Shown here: one piece after another, positions 16,463 through 24,307 of the stretch | Layout of the letters: every line of letters starts with the position of its first letter | Numbering within the stretch: the first letter of the stretch is position 1 | Assembly (NCBI GenBank): GCA_016719015.1 | Contig: JADKAZ010000001.1 | Span: 744,001-808,000 of the forward strand | Reading direction: 5' to 3' | Length of the DNA: 64,000 nt | From: Chitinophagaceae bacterium | GTDB lineage: Bacteria; Bacteroidota; Bacteroidia; Chitinophagales; Chitinophagaceae | Notes under the pieces: generated by a model | What the model saw: the letters and a program-made list of their open reading frames with translations, nothing else | What the model was told of the DNA's origin: nothing | The model's database searches: none | Program-made: the position numbers and the translations under genes

Positions 16463-17178
16463 GAAAAATAGCCGTATCACTATTGCTATGTGGCAGCCTG
16501 GTACTTTGCCAATCAGGCAGGGCACAGTTCAGCCGGGTAGAAATGAACCGCACCGACCAGGACAGCAAGCCCTATTATTTTGGTATGAGCCTCGGCATTA
16601 ACCTTGCCCGTTTTCAAACGCAGCTTCATCCTGTTTTTTTACAACACGACAGTGTGTTTGTTGCAGAGCCCACCAACTCTGGTGGCATCACCCTTGGCTT
16701 CCAGGTTACCACCCGCCTTTCCAACCGGTTTCAACTTCGTTTTAATCCGCAACTGATGTTTGTGGAAAGGAATATACATTACCAGTTAAAGTACCCGGAT
16801 ATTGATGGTGATACAAACGTTACTAAAAAAGTAGAATCGATCATTGCTGCTTTTCCTTTCCAGTTAAAATTTCAGAGTGACCGTATCGGCAACTTCCGGG
16901 TATATACCTTGCTGGGTATTAAGGCGGATATAGATATGGCCAGTAATGCCCGTGCAAAAAAAGCGGAGGAGCTGGTGAAGATTGAAAAATATGATTTTGG
17001 CCCCGAGTTCGGTATTGGGTTCAATTTTTATTTCCCCAGTTTTATTTTTTCTCCTGAAATAAAAATCAGCAACGGCCTGCGCAACATACATGCAAGAGAT
17101 GCCAATCTCAAATTCTCCAATGTGTTTGATAAAATACAGTCGAGGATGATTGTGTTTACGATTCATTTGGAAGGGTGA
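16429..17178 (+). CDS. porT: PorT family outer-membrane protein of the type IX secretion system
   Basis: 249 residues with a signal peptide (cleavage near SGRAQ at residue 33) and an outer-membrane beta-barrel pattern: PYYFGMSLGINLARFQTQLHP, VTTRLSNRFQLRFNPQLMF, FGPEFGIGFNFYF and FSPEIKISNGLRN. These match PorT (SprT), needed for T9SS export in Porphyromonas gingivalis. The overlap with ubiE is a recurrent arrangement in Bacteroidota. The T9SS cargo-type proteins at 12120, 25812 and 42274 support the assignment. Confidence 0.88.
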   Translation: MLHLLRTKTSLRKIAVSLLLCGSLVLCQSGRAQFSRVEMNRTDQDSKPYYFGMSLGINLARFQTQLHPVFLQHDSVFVAEPTNSGGITLGFQVTTRLSNRFQLRFNPQLMFVERNIHYQLKYPDIDGDTNVTKKVESIIAAFPFQLKFQSDRIGNFRVYTLLGIKADIDMASNARAKKAEELVKIEKYDFGPEFGIGFNFYFPSFIFSPEIKISNGLRNIHARDANLKFSNVFDKIQSRMIVFTIHLEG

Positions 17179-17344
17179 TGCATTATTTGCGATAAACCTC
17201 TCCTTGATCTTTCACCAATAAATATGGCGAAGAGTAATTTGTAAAAATGTCATTGACGCAACTACAATTGAAATGGCGAAGATCAATTGATTGAAAATCA
17301 ATAGCCATATATTTTGAATGGAGTATTTGAGTGTCGTATATTTA

Positions 17345-17360
17345 TTTGTTAGCGGTAAGC
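17345..17360. repeat. Cassette-boundary core (right-end type), copy 1
   Basis: TTTGTTAGCGGTAAGC matches TTCGTTACCGGCAAGC at 18130 in 13 of 16 positions and resembles the core at 19596. It lies 30 bases before the start of the SRPBCC gene, as copy 2 lies 19 bases before the next gene. Confidence 0.5.
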
Positions 17361-17390
17361 TTAAACAAACATTCTTTTAAATTGGACATT

Positions 17391-17924
17391 ATGAAATGGA
17401 TATTCTCATTGTTAACTCTTTACATTAGCATCAGTTCAGAAGCTCAAGTTGAAAACACTTCATACGTCAACAAGTCGACCGAGAGAGTACTTCAGCTTTC
17501 CATTGTTGTTCCATTGGAAGTGCAAGAGGTGTGGAAATACTTTTCGACAGATGCCAAACTTTCCGAATGGATAGCGCCTATCGCACATATTGAATTAAAA
17601 AATGGAGGCAGCATCGTTACTAACTATGACAAGACGAAAACACTTTCTGACAGCAGTTCAATCAAACTGGGAATTATTAGCTACCTAGAAAATGAACTTT
17701 TGATTTTGAAAGTAGACTTAAATAATAACTTTTCTAAAAAGTTGCAAGACGAAGATCAGCACCTCCAAGAGATAATTCAATTTGTTTCTGGTGGCCCTGG
17801 AAAAACAAAAATTATTTCCTCAATGATTGGATGGGGACAAGGAAAAGATTGGGAAAAAACTTATGATTTCTTTTTGAAGGGCAATGAATGGACTTACAAA
17901 GAACTTTTAAAAGTGATCAAATAA
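17391..17924 (+). CDS. Exported SRPBCC-fold (AHSA1-like) protein
   Basis: 177 residues from the ATG at 17391. MKWIFSLLTLYISISSEAQ is a signal peptide; an upstream in-frame start would bury it. The body follows the START/AHSA1 pattern: VVPLEVQEVWKYFSTDAKLSEWIAPIAHIELKNGGSI, then a beta-rich centre and a final helix. Such proteins bind hydrophobic ligands, but an exported copy is unusual. No downstream partner is evident. Codon use is AT-rich like the other cassette genes. It sits between two repeat elements in an array of unrelated genes. Confidence 0.65.
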   Translation: MKWIFSLLTLYISISSEAQVENTSYVNKSTERVLQLSIVVPLEVQEVWKYFSTDAKLSEWIAPIAHIELKNGGSIVTNYDKTKTLSDSSSIKLGIISYLENELLILKVDLNNNFSKKLQDEDQHLQEIIQFVSGGPGKTKIISSMIGWGQGKDWEKTYDFFLKGNEWTYKELLKVIK

Positions 17925-17944
17925 TTAAAGCTGCAAAAGCCATA

Positions 17945-18145
17945 CCGCTAACATGGGGTTTTATGCAAGTTGGGCTTGACAAACTAAGCTTCAGCTAATT
18001 GCAAAGCCAGGCTTTAGTTCGGGCTGGACAAACATCGCTGAGCTTTTGTTCTTAACTTCATCAAAATATTTTCAATCAGCAGCGGCCCGGGCAGACGGAA
18101 TGCTAAGTCCCAACCTGCATAAAGCCCTGTTCGTTACCGGCAAGC
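17945..18145. repeat. Cassette-boundary element with long imperfect inverted repeat
   Basis: The left arm (17945-17975, beginning CCGCTAACATGGGGTTTT) pairs with the right arm (18109-18140, ending CTGTTCGTTACCGG): the complement of the right arm has the same CCGnTAAC, GGGnTTTATGCA and GTTGGG blocks. A second, inner inverted repeat lies around 17980-18050. The whole element can fold into one long hairpin, like integron attC sites, but the GTTRRRY core consensus is not met. The left arm is repeated at 18658 and the right end at 17345 and 19596. Confidence 0.65.
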
Positions 18146-18164
18146 ATAATGACATACACTACTA

Positions 18165-18664
18165 ATGCAAGGAGAAATTAAAAAACAAAATTCATCTGGC
18201 ATAGTTCGCTTACAAGGCGACAAGGTTTTTTGGGACTATGACAATAAAAATATTCTTCAAATAGACATTAAAGACATTGTTGTTATCGGAGAATATACAA
18301 ACTCTGACGGGCCATATTTAGATGATTGGTTTTTACTTTCGTAACCAAGGACGGACAATGGCAAAGTATTCCATGGTATGCTGACAACATCGACGAGTTG
18401 ACACAATATTTGAGTGATAAGTTTCATCAAGACCTTAACGAAACTTATTTGGCAAACTCAACAGAATGGAAATCTATCGTTCGATACCCAACGCATTTGA
18501 AAGAAAAAACACTTTTTACTTTGACACCTTGTGCTACTTACAAAGAACCAAAAACATTTCTTGACAAAATTTTATCGTCAGTTGGTTTTGGTAATTTGGA
18601 CACAACACAAAATATTACTTTGACAGAGGAAGTACAAACCGAATTAACAAATGCCAGCCGGTAA
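18165..18664 (+). pseudogene. Hypothetical cassette gene with a frameshift at T5
   Basis: From the ATG at 18165 the frame reads MQGEIKKQNSSGIVRLQGDK and stops at 18342. Adding one T to the run at 18330-18334 joins it to a second frame beginning DDWFFTFVTKDGQWQSIPWY and gives a 166-residue product. The combined protein is soluble and polar and I recognise no family. Its stop codon lies inside the left arm of the next boundary element, a compact arrangement typical of cassettes. Loss of one base could be an assembly indel or a real mutation. Confidence 0.55.
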
Positions 18665-18690
18665 CAAAAGGTTTTGCGCAATTGGGGCGG
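18658..18690. repeat. Cassette-boundary left arm, copy 2 (right part lost)
   Basis: CCGGTAACAAAAGGTTTT and the following bases align with the left arm at 17945 (CCGnTAACA, GGTTTT, GCAA, TGGG, GAC shared). No matching right arm follows; about 30 bases later the sequence changes to what looks like an insertion-sequence end. Confidence 0.5.
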
Positions 18691-18713
18691 GACGTTGAAG
18701 CAATCATCGGCAG

Positions 18714-18840
18714 TGTGTCTCGTCCTGAAATAGGTTGACTAAAAAACAACGATTTTATGGACTTAACAGAACAGATAATTAAAGAGTACCTGGAGCAAGT
18801 CCTGCTTGTTTCGTAAACCCACCAGGAAATAATAAACAGA
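18714..18840 (+). mobile_element. Possible insertion-sequence remnant
   Basis: The stretch starts TGTGTCTCGTCCTGAAATAG and continues with GGTTGACT, a style seen at ends of some transposable elements. It contains an ATG at 18757 that opens a 19-codon frame, MDLTEQIIKEYLEQVLLVS, reminiscent of the first residues of a small transposase subunit, then a stop. It interrupts the boundary element whose left arm is at 18658. I cannot name the family, and no terminal repeat pair or target duplication is visible. Confidence 0.25.
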
Positions 18841-18841
18841 G

Positions 18842-19567
18842 ATGATAAAAATGAATTTTCGAACGACCCTTTTGGGACTTGCATTCATTACTTTGACTAA
18901 TTGCCAGTCGATAGCACAAAAGTCAAACAATGATGTGAAAATTATTGGTGCCAGGAAAAATGTAATGTGGAAAGGACAACTTTATGGAAACATACATCTT
19001 GACACCATTGCCAACAAGACAAACTTATACGGACTTGGACCAGTTGAATATTTGGCAGGAGAAATTTTAATCATTAACGGAAAATCATACAAATCAACTG
19101 TATTGACTGACACGACAATGAAAGTTGAGGAAACTTTTAATATCAAAGCCCCATTTTTTGGATATGCTAATATTGAAAAATGGACAGCCCAAAACGTACC
19201 CGACAGTGTGCAGACAAATGAACAATTTGAACCCTACCTTGACAAGATAACTAAGTCGTCAAAGCGACCTTTTATGTTCAAACTGACAGGCATTGTTGAA
19301 ACAGCAACTATTCACATTGTAAATTTACCAAAAGGTTCAACAGTCAGTTCACCAGACGAAGCACATAAAGGACAAACAAACTTTCGTTTAGAAAATGAGC
19401 AAGTAGAAATTGTAGGATTTTCCTCAACAGAGCATAAAGCAATTTTAACACACCACGACACATTTTTACACATGCACTTAATTACAAGCGACCGGAAAAA
19501 AATGGGACATTTAGACCCCCTATTACTGAAAAGGGGAACTGGAAAACTATATTTGCCAACAGAATGA
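18842..19567 (+). CDS. Alpha-acetolactate decarboxylase-like lipoprotein
   Basis: 241 residues (a second ATG at 18851 is equally possible). MNFRTTLLGLAFITLTNCQS is a lipoprotein signal with the lipobox cysteine. The body has the acetolactate decarboxylase order: WKGQLYGNIHLDTIANKTNLYGLGPVEYLAGEILIINGKSYKS, then a C-terminal HMHLITSDRKKMGH motif whose H-x-H and +11 His spacing equals the zinc ligands of the Brevibacillus enzyme. The family converts acetolactate to acetoin with Zn. A membrane-anchored periplasmic version in a cassette-like region is odd. An acetolactate synthase gene is not nearby. Confidence 0.75.
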   Translation: MIKMNFRTTLLGLAFITLTNCQSIAQKSNNDVKIIGARKNVMWKGQLYGNIHLDTIANKTNLYGLGPVEYLAGEILIINGKSYKSTVLTDTTMKVEETFNIKAPFFGYANIEKWTAQNVPDSVQTNEQFEPYLDKITKSSKRPFMFKLTGIVETATIHIVNLPKGSTVSSPDEAHKGQTNFRLENEQVEIVGFSSTEHKAILTHHDTFLHMHLITSDRKKMGHLDPLLLKRGTGKLYLPTE

Positions 19568-19595
19568 AAAGACAAAACTTCCGATCACTTCCCGA

Positions 19596-19610
19596 AACGT
19601 TACCTGCAAG
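19596..19610. repeat. Cassette-boundary core (right-end type), copy 3
   Basis: AACGTTACCTGCAAG aligns with the right ends at 17345 and 18130 (CGTTACC and GCAAG shared with copy 2). It lies 28 bases after the decarboxylase stop and 62 bases before the reductase start. No left arm is found on its upstream side. Confidence 0.45.
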
Positions 19611-19672
19611 GCTGGTTCTCTACCCTAAAATAAATTACGTCACAAAAGATTACTAATTAATAAATACAGTAG

Positions 19673-20239
19673 ATGAGAAATTTGATATTCTTTATGCACA
19701 CTTCACTGGATGGTTTTGTAGCGGGGCCCAACGGAGAAATGAATTGGATAAAATTCGACGATGATTTGTTTGACTTTGTTGGAACAATGACTGACCAGGC
19801 AGACACGGCACTCTATGGACGGGTAACGTATGAAATGATGCAGAGCTATTGGCCAACAGCAGGCGAAAAACCAAATGCAACAAAGCATGACATAGAGCAT
19901 TCAACCTGGTATAACAAAGTGTCAAAAGTTGTATTATCTAAAACTATTCAGGAATTCGGACTTCAAAATACCAGAGTTATTAACGACCAACTTTCGGACA
20001 ACATAAACAAGCTAAAGCAACAGGACGGAAAAAATATATTAATTTTTGGAAGTCCCGGCGCTTCACAATCATTATTAAACCTGGGGCTAATTGATGAATT
20101 TTGGCTCTTTGTTAATCCAATTATACTAGGTCAAGGCATGCCGCTATTTAAAGATATAACCGGGACTACTAAATTGAAATTAGTAGCTTCTAAAACGTTT
20201 GCATGTGGCGTTATGGCACTGCATTATGAAAAATTGTAA
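19673..20239 (+). CDS. Dihydrofolate reductase family protein (RibD C-terminal domain)
   Basis: 188 residues. The fold is clear from MRNLIFFMHTSLDGFVAGPNGEMNWI, ALYGRVTYEMMQSYW, the DGKNILIFGSPGASQSLLNLGLIDEFWLFVNPIILGQG core and LVASKTFACGVMALHYEKL. These NADPH-dependent reductase-like proteins (YwjB/YyaP type) are frequent in accessory DNA; the substrate is not known. It is cytoplasmic. It is the last gene of the cassette-like block, and a weak left-arm-like sequence (TTGTAACAAACGGGCGG, 20234-20250) spans its stop codon. Confidence 0.85.
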   Translation: MRNLIFFMHTSLDGFVAGPNGEMNWIKFDDDLFDFVGTMTDQADTALYGRVTYEMMQSYWPTAGEKPNATKHDIEHSTWYNKVSKVVLSKTIQEFGLQNTRVINDQLSDNINKLKQQDGKNILIFGSPGASQSLLNLGLIDEFWLFVNPIILGQGMPLFKDITGTTKLKLVASKTFACGVMALHYEKL

Positions 20240-20348
20240 CAAACGGGCGGTTAATAAAACACCAGCTGGCAACACTGTATTTTTTCGCAGGTTAGCCAGA
20301 GTCAATAAAAATCGTCCTTGTATCGTTTTGGCATAAACGCCAAATCTG

Positions 20349-21074
20349 TTATATATCAGCAATTTTTTTACTCTCTCTTTTAAAGATATAATGGTTAATT
20401 ATTAATATCAACGGAATAAAAAGATAACAGATGCCGGCAACCATTGTCAGATGAAAGCAGGCAAATAATAAAGCAATCAATCCAACTAACAAGTTTCCTA
20501 ATGCCCCTCTTACTTCTTTTTGCGTCACCAGTTTTTCAAACCGGGTGAAAGCAAACAGTTTCGACAACTGTATAACATGCAGATGTAATAAATAAATAAT
20601 CAGCCAGATTAAAAAATAACCTATACTAAATAAAATTATCAAATCCGGAAACTCTTCATTGGTTAGTATTACCAGGCCCTCTTCATTTGCTTTTGCAAAA
20701 AGATCCAGGCCACTTACAACAGAAATAAAAAGAGAAAATAAAAATTTCAATGGAAACACATAAAATATAATAACGACCAGGTAAGCTAAATTCAATAAAA
20801 TAGTAATAAAATCATTAAGTCCATACCGGCGGAAGAAAATATACTGACGGTACCAGAATAGAAAAATCAATGTTACCGTGAAAAAAAAGGGAATAGACCC
20901 TTTCGTAATCATTTTTAATTCATGGAAAGTCTGAGGCACTTCCAGCGAAGCTGCAAGAAGAGATACAGAAAATGCAAATACTGCATCGCTTAAAGCTTCT
21001 ATCCTGAAAATTTCGTTGCCCCTGTAGCGAAACTTATCCTGTTTATTGAGACGGGACAATATTTTGCGTATCAT
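20349..21074 (-). CDS. TMEM175/DUF1211 family membrane protein
   Basis: 241 residues with about six hydrophobic segments. The TMEM175 hallmark is present near the start: R24, then L28-S29-D30 and VFAF (FRIEALSDAVFAF). In bacteria TMEM175 proteins form potassium-selective channels, with the conserved R/FSD motif in the first helix. Here Leu replaces the usual Phe of FSD, so channel selectivity is inference. It lies in the opposite orientation to the preceding cassette block, with a small hairpin between them. Confidence 0.7.
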   Translation of the reverse strand: MIRKILSRLNKQDKFRYRGNEIFRIEALSDAVFAFSVSLLAASLEVPQTFHELKMITKGSIPFFFTVTLIFLFWYRQYIFFRRYGLNDFITILLNLAYLVVIIFYVFPLKFLFSLFISVVSGLDLFAKANEEGLVILTNEEFPDLIILFSIGYFLIWLIIYLLHLHVIQLSKLFAFTRFEKLVTQKEVRGALGNLLVGLIALLFACFHLTMVAGICYLFIPLILIINHYIFKRESKKIADI

Positions 21075-21167
21075 CTCCCTTGTTTACCACAAGTTTAGTT
21101 TATAGCCATCAGGTGGCTATGAGAAAAATCAGATCTGAAAATAATTTTAATCAGTTGGTCTGCCTTA

Positions 21168-22853
21168 TCAATAATCAAACTCCCTTCGGTGCATATTCCA
21201 CCGGAGCCCGAAAGAAATAACGGAGGTGTTAGAAGAAGTAATCGGTGGTGTTTTTGTATCCTCTTTGCGATAGACCGCATTTAATTCCAGGAATAAATTT
21301 TCCCGCCACTCGTACGACAACAGGAAAGATGCATACAACACATTTGTCTTCCAGCCGCTGCCGATACTGTATCCAAAATCACCATTTCTGAAAGGTGGTG
21401 TATTGGGTAAGATGATATTGCTGCCATAGCTCTGGCTGCTGCTGTCACGGCCCTGTTGGTAATAAATAATTTTAGCCACTGCCAGCCATTTAGGCGCAGG
21501 CTGGTAACGGGCTATTCCAATAAACTCACTGAAGTTGGCTCCCAGCGGATGTGCCAGCGGCTGGTTATAATGAGTGTAGTTGGCAACTGAATCACGATGG
21601 GAATATGCAAAAGGACGTACCCTGTTATGCTCCAGCTGTAAATCAAGATTGCTGATACCGAATGCATCAATGTATTTGGCTCCTATTTGTATGCCCCATT
21701 TGTTAGCCCACCAGCCCCGGTTCTTTTTTATTTCTGATAATAAAAATTCATCGAGTGATAGCTGGCCGTACAGCTGAATCTTCCTGTCTATATTGGCCTT
21801 GGCATCTATACCCAGCACGGAGTTGTCAAAGCTTCCGTTTTGCTGTTCAATAGAACGATAAAAAATAATTGGATTCAGGTATCCAAAATCAAACCGGTCT
21901 TTCCGGCCAAAGATCACACCTTCAAACAAGCCGATATTCAGCCATTTATTAATGGATACATCAAGATGGTGCATCGCTGCATACTTTTTCCCGATCAGCC
22001 TGTCGCCGGTCCTGTTGTCTGCATTATGCAGCTCCATAAAAAGATTCTGGTAATTGATTTTCCAGATACGGGTATTCAGTTTGAAAAAAAGATTGCTGTT
22101 GCCGGCATCACCCAAAAACATACTGCGATAACCATTGCCGATAAAATTTTTATCGTACCCAAAAGTAGCATCAATGTATTTGGTAATATTAAAAGTAAAA
22201 TAACCCCGTGCATCAAAATAATCATAGCCGGTTCCTTTAAAGTCTTTGTAAAAGCCCTGTCCGGGTACCGCTTTGCGTCTATTTACCCAATCCCGTACAT
22301 ACATCGGGTCTTTTTCCTGGTTATCGGTAATGTAGGCATAGAAGCCAATCTTGTTCGCAATCTTTCCCCGCAGGTTCAGTCCTCTTGTATTGAGGTATAA
22401 TGTTTCATCATTATCCTTTTCTTTTGATATTACAACCTGGATCACCGGGTTGATGACCAGGTCAAAATCTTTGATATGTACCTCGTAAAGATTAGCTGGG
22501 GTCTGGTAAAAACGTTTGGCGATAGGTTTCTTACTTTTAAACCTGCTCCAGTCGCCACCGGCAAATTCAATATTATTCATCATCAGACTGTTCAGGTTGT
22601 ACTGGTCAACCCTTGACAACTTTACCTTATTCAGGCCGGGTGTACCACCCTGGTTTATATTGCTGATGATACTATAGCGGCTGAAGGGGCGGGTTTTTGA
22701 AAAATTAAGGGCGGAGTCGTTCTTCCTTTTTATCTCCAGCCTTTCTATCAATATATTGGCCTTATCGCCTTGCGGAAAGTAAGTAGTTTGAGAAAAAGCA
22801 GAAAACGGAAGGAGGATAAGTACAAGTCTTACAAGGGTTTGTTTAAATTGCAT
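21168..22853 (-). CDS. Outer-membrane beta-barrel protein, Wzi/RemB-like
   Basis: 561 residues with a signal peptide (MQFKQTLVRLVLILLPFSAFSQ). Repeated amphipathic strands with aromatic ends (IGFYAYITDNQEKDP, YFDARGYFTFNITKYIDATFGYDKNFIGNGYRSMFL, FFKLNTRIWKINYQNLFMELHN) mark a large outer-membrane barrel; the FGYDKNFIGNGYRS segment resembles capsule-assembly Wzi and flavobacterial RemB proteins. A role in surface polysaccharide attachment or motility is inference. The protein ends in an aromatic strand (SFGLRWNMHRREFDY). It is divergent from the dihydroorotase gene. Confidence 0.7.
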   Translation of the reverse strand: MQFKQTLVRLVLILLPFSAFSQTTYFPQGDKANILIERLEIKRKNDSALNFSKTRPFSRYSIISNINQGGTPGLNKVKLSRVDQYNLNSLMMNNIEFAGGDWSRFKSKKPIAKRFYQTPANLYEVHIKDFDLVINPVIQVVISKEKDNDETLYLNTRGLNLRGKIANKIGFYAYITDNQEKDPMYVRDWVNRRKAVPGQGFYKDFKGTGYDYFDARGYFTFNITKYIDATFGYDKNFIGNGYRSMFLGDAGNSNLFFKLNTRIWKINYQNLFMELHNADNRTGDRLIGKKYAAMHHLDVSINKWLNIGLFEGVIFGRKDRFDFGYLNPIIFYRSIEQQNGSFDNSVLGIDAKANIDRKIQLYGQLSLDEFLLSEIKKNRGWWANKWGIQIGAKYIDAFGISNLDLQLEHNRVRPFAYSHRDSVANYTHYNQPLAHPLGANFSEFIGIARYQPAPKWLAVAKIIYYQQGRDSSSQSYGSNIILPNTPPFRNGDFGYSIGSGWKTNVLYASFLLSYEWRENLFLELNAVYRKEDTKTPPITSSNTSVISFGLRWNMHRREFDY

Positions 22854-22891
22854 GGGTATTGAATTTTGTCTGAATTTTCATCGAACAAGAT

Positions 22892-24226
22892 ATGCAAAAA
22901 TACCTGATTAAGAATATACAGGTTGTCAACGAAGGCCACATTAAAACGGCAGATGTGTTGATAACAAATGGCAGGATTGAAAAAATTGCTGCCAATATTG
23001 ATACCGTTGCCAACGAAATTAATGGGGAAGGAAAATACCTATTTCCCGGTTGTATTGATGACCAGGTGCATTTCCGGGAGCCGGGGCTTACCCATAAGGC
23101 CACTATATATACAGAAGCAAAAGCGGCCGTAGCCGGTGGTGTTACCAGTTATATGGAAATGCCGAATACCATTCCTAATGCACTGACACAGGAATTGCTG
23201 GAAAATAAATACAACATTGCTTCGCAGCACTCGGTAGCGAATTACTCATTTTTTATGGGTACTGGCAATGATAATGCGGAGGAAGTGCTGAAGACAAATG
23301 ATATGAAAAAAGATGTTTGTGGTATTAAAATATTCATGGGCAGCAGTACCGGAAATATGCTGGTGGATAACCCCAATACATTAGATAAAATATTCAGAGA
23401 AAGCGAAGTGCTGATTGCCACCCATTGTGAAGATGAAAAAATAATCCGTCAGAACCTGGAAAAAATAAAAAGTACCGGAAAAATATTAACGGCTGCTGAC
23501 CATCCCATCATCAGGGATGAAGAAGCCTGTTATGAATCTTCGCTGTATGCCATCCAGATTGCTAAAAAGTACAATACAAGACTTCATATACTGCACATAA
23601 GCACCGAAAAGGAATTGCAGTTGTTTACAAATATGTTTCCACTGAAAGATAAACGTATTACGGCTGAAGTTTGTGTGCATCACCTTCATTTCACCAGTGA
23701 TGATTATGCAGCTTTAGGCAACCAGATAAAATGCAATCCGGCCATCAAAGCCCCGCAAAATAAAGAAGCATTATGGAAAGCCCTTTTAGACGACCGGCTC
23801 GATGTAATTGCAACTGATCATGCACCGCACACATGGCAGGAAAAAAACGAGTCGTATGAAAAAGCACATGCCGGGTTGCCGTTGGTACAACATTCTTTAT
23901 CATTAATGCTATATTATTACAAACAAGGAAAAATCAGTTTGGAAAAAATAGCTGAGAAAATGAGCCATGCCGTATCGGATTGTTTTCAGATAAAAAACCG
24001 GGGTTACATCCGGGAAGGTTACCATGCCGACCTGGTAATTGTTGACCCGAACCAATCTACAAAAGTTACAAAAGAAAATATTTTATATAAATGCGGGTGG
24101 AGTCCTTTAGAGAAATTTGACTTTCCTGCATCTATTACTCATACGTTTGTAAACGGCCACCTCGTTTACAAAAATGGTATATGGGATGAATCCCAACAAG
24201 GGCAACGGCTTAAATTTGACAGATAA
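22892..24226 (+). CDS. pyrC: Dihydroorotase (amidohydrolase family)
   Basis: 444 residues. Amidohydrolase landmarks are in order: GKYLFPGCIDDQVHFREPGL, AGGVTSYMEMPNT, GIKIFMGSSTGNML with the candidate carboxylated lysine, THCED, LHILHIST and DVIATDHAPHT. The family closes N-carbamoylaspartate to dihydroorotate in pyrimidine synthesis. The metal motif normally HxH is QVH here (Q58, H60); similar QxH forms occur in Bacteroidota enzymes, but the effect on the metal site is not obvious. Dihydroorotate dehydrogenase lies about 24 kb downstream, so the pathway is dispersed. Confidence 0.85.
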   Translation: MQKYLIKNIQVVNEGHIKTADVLITNGRIEKIAANIDTVANEINGEGKYLFPGCIDDQVHFREPGLTHKATIYTEAKAAVAGGVTSYMEMPNTIPNALTQELLENKYNIASQHSVANYSFFMGTGNDNAEEVLKTNDMKKDVCGIKIFMGSSTGNMLVDNPNTLDKIFRESEVLIATHCEDEKIIRQNLEKIKSTGKILTAADHPIIRDEEACYESSLYAIQIAKKYNTRLHILHISTEKELQLFTNMFPLKDKRITAEVCVHHLHFTSDDYAALGNQIKCNPAIKAPQNKEALWKALLDDRLDVIATDHAPHTWQEKNESYEKAHAGLPLVQHSLSLMLYYYKQGKISLEKIAEKMSHAVSDCFQIKNRGYIREGYHADLVIVDPNQSTKVTKENILYKCGWSPLEKFDFPASITHTFVNGHLVYKNGIWDESQQGQRLKFDR

Positions 24227-24227
24227 A

Positions 24228-24304
24228 AGTGAGTGGTGAATTGTCAACTGTGAATCAGTACCACTTAAAACTGACAATTGACCATTGACAATTCACTATT
24301 GACC
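24228..24304. repeat. Inverted array of heptamers (NGTSAAT type)
   Basis: Four contiguous heptamers of the form NGTSAAY or close (24228-24255) are followed, after a 14-base spacer, by five contiguous heptamers of the complementary form ATTSACN or close (24270-24304). The two arms can pair into a hairpin filling the gap between pyrC and the MutS-like gene. The same unit occurs in pyrD at 48090-48178. Confidence 0.6.
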
Positions 24305-24307
24305 AAT

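Noticed and set aside
17945..20250. Classical integron with attC sites
   Set aside because: The GTTRRRY/RYYYAAC core consensus is not met and no integrase gene lies in the window; described instead as cassette-like.
21840..22400. Plus-strand frames inside the Wzi/RemB-like gene
   Set aside because: They have basic, low-complexity translations and overlap a well-supported outer-membrane barrel gene.
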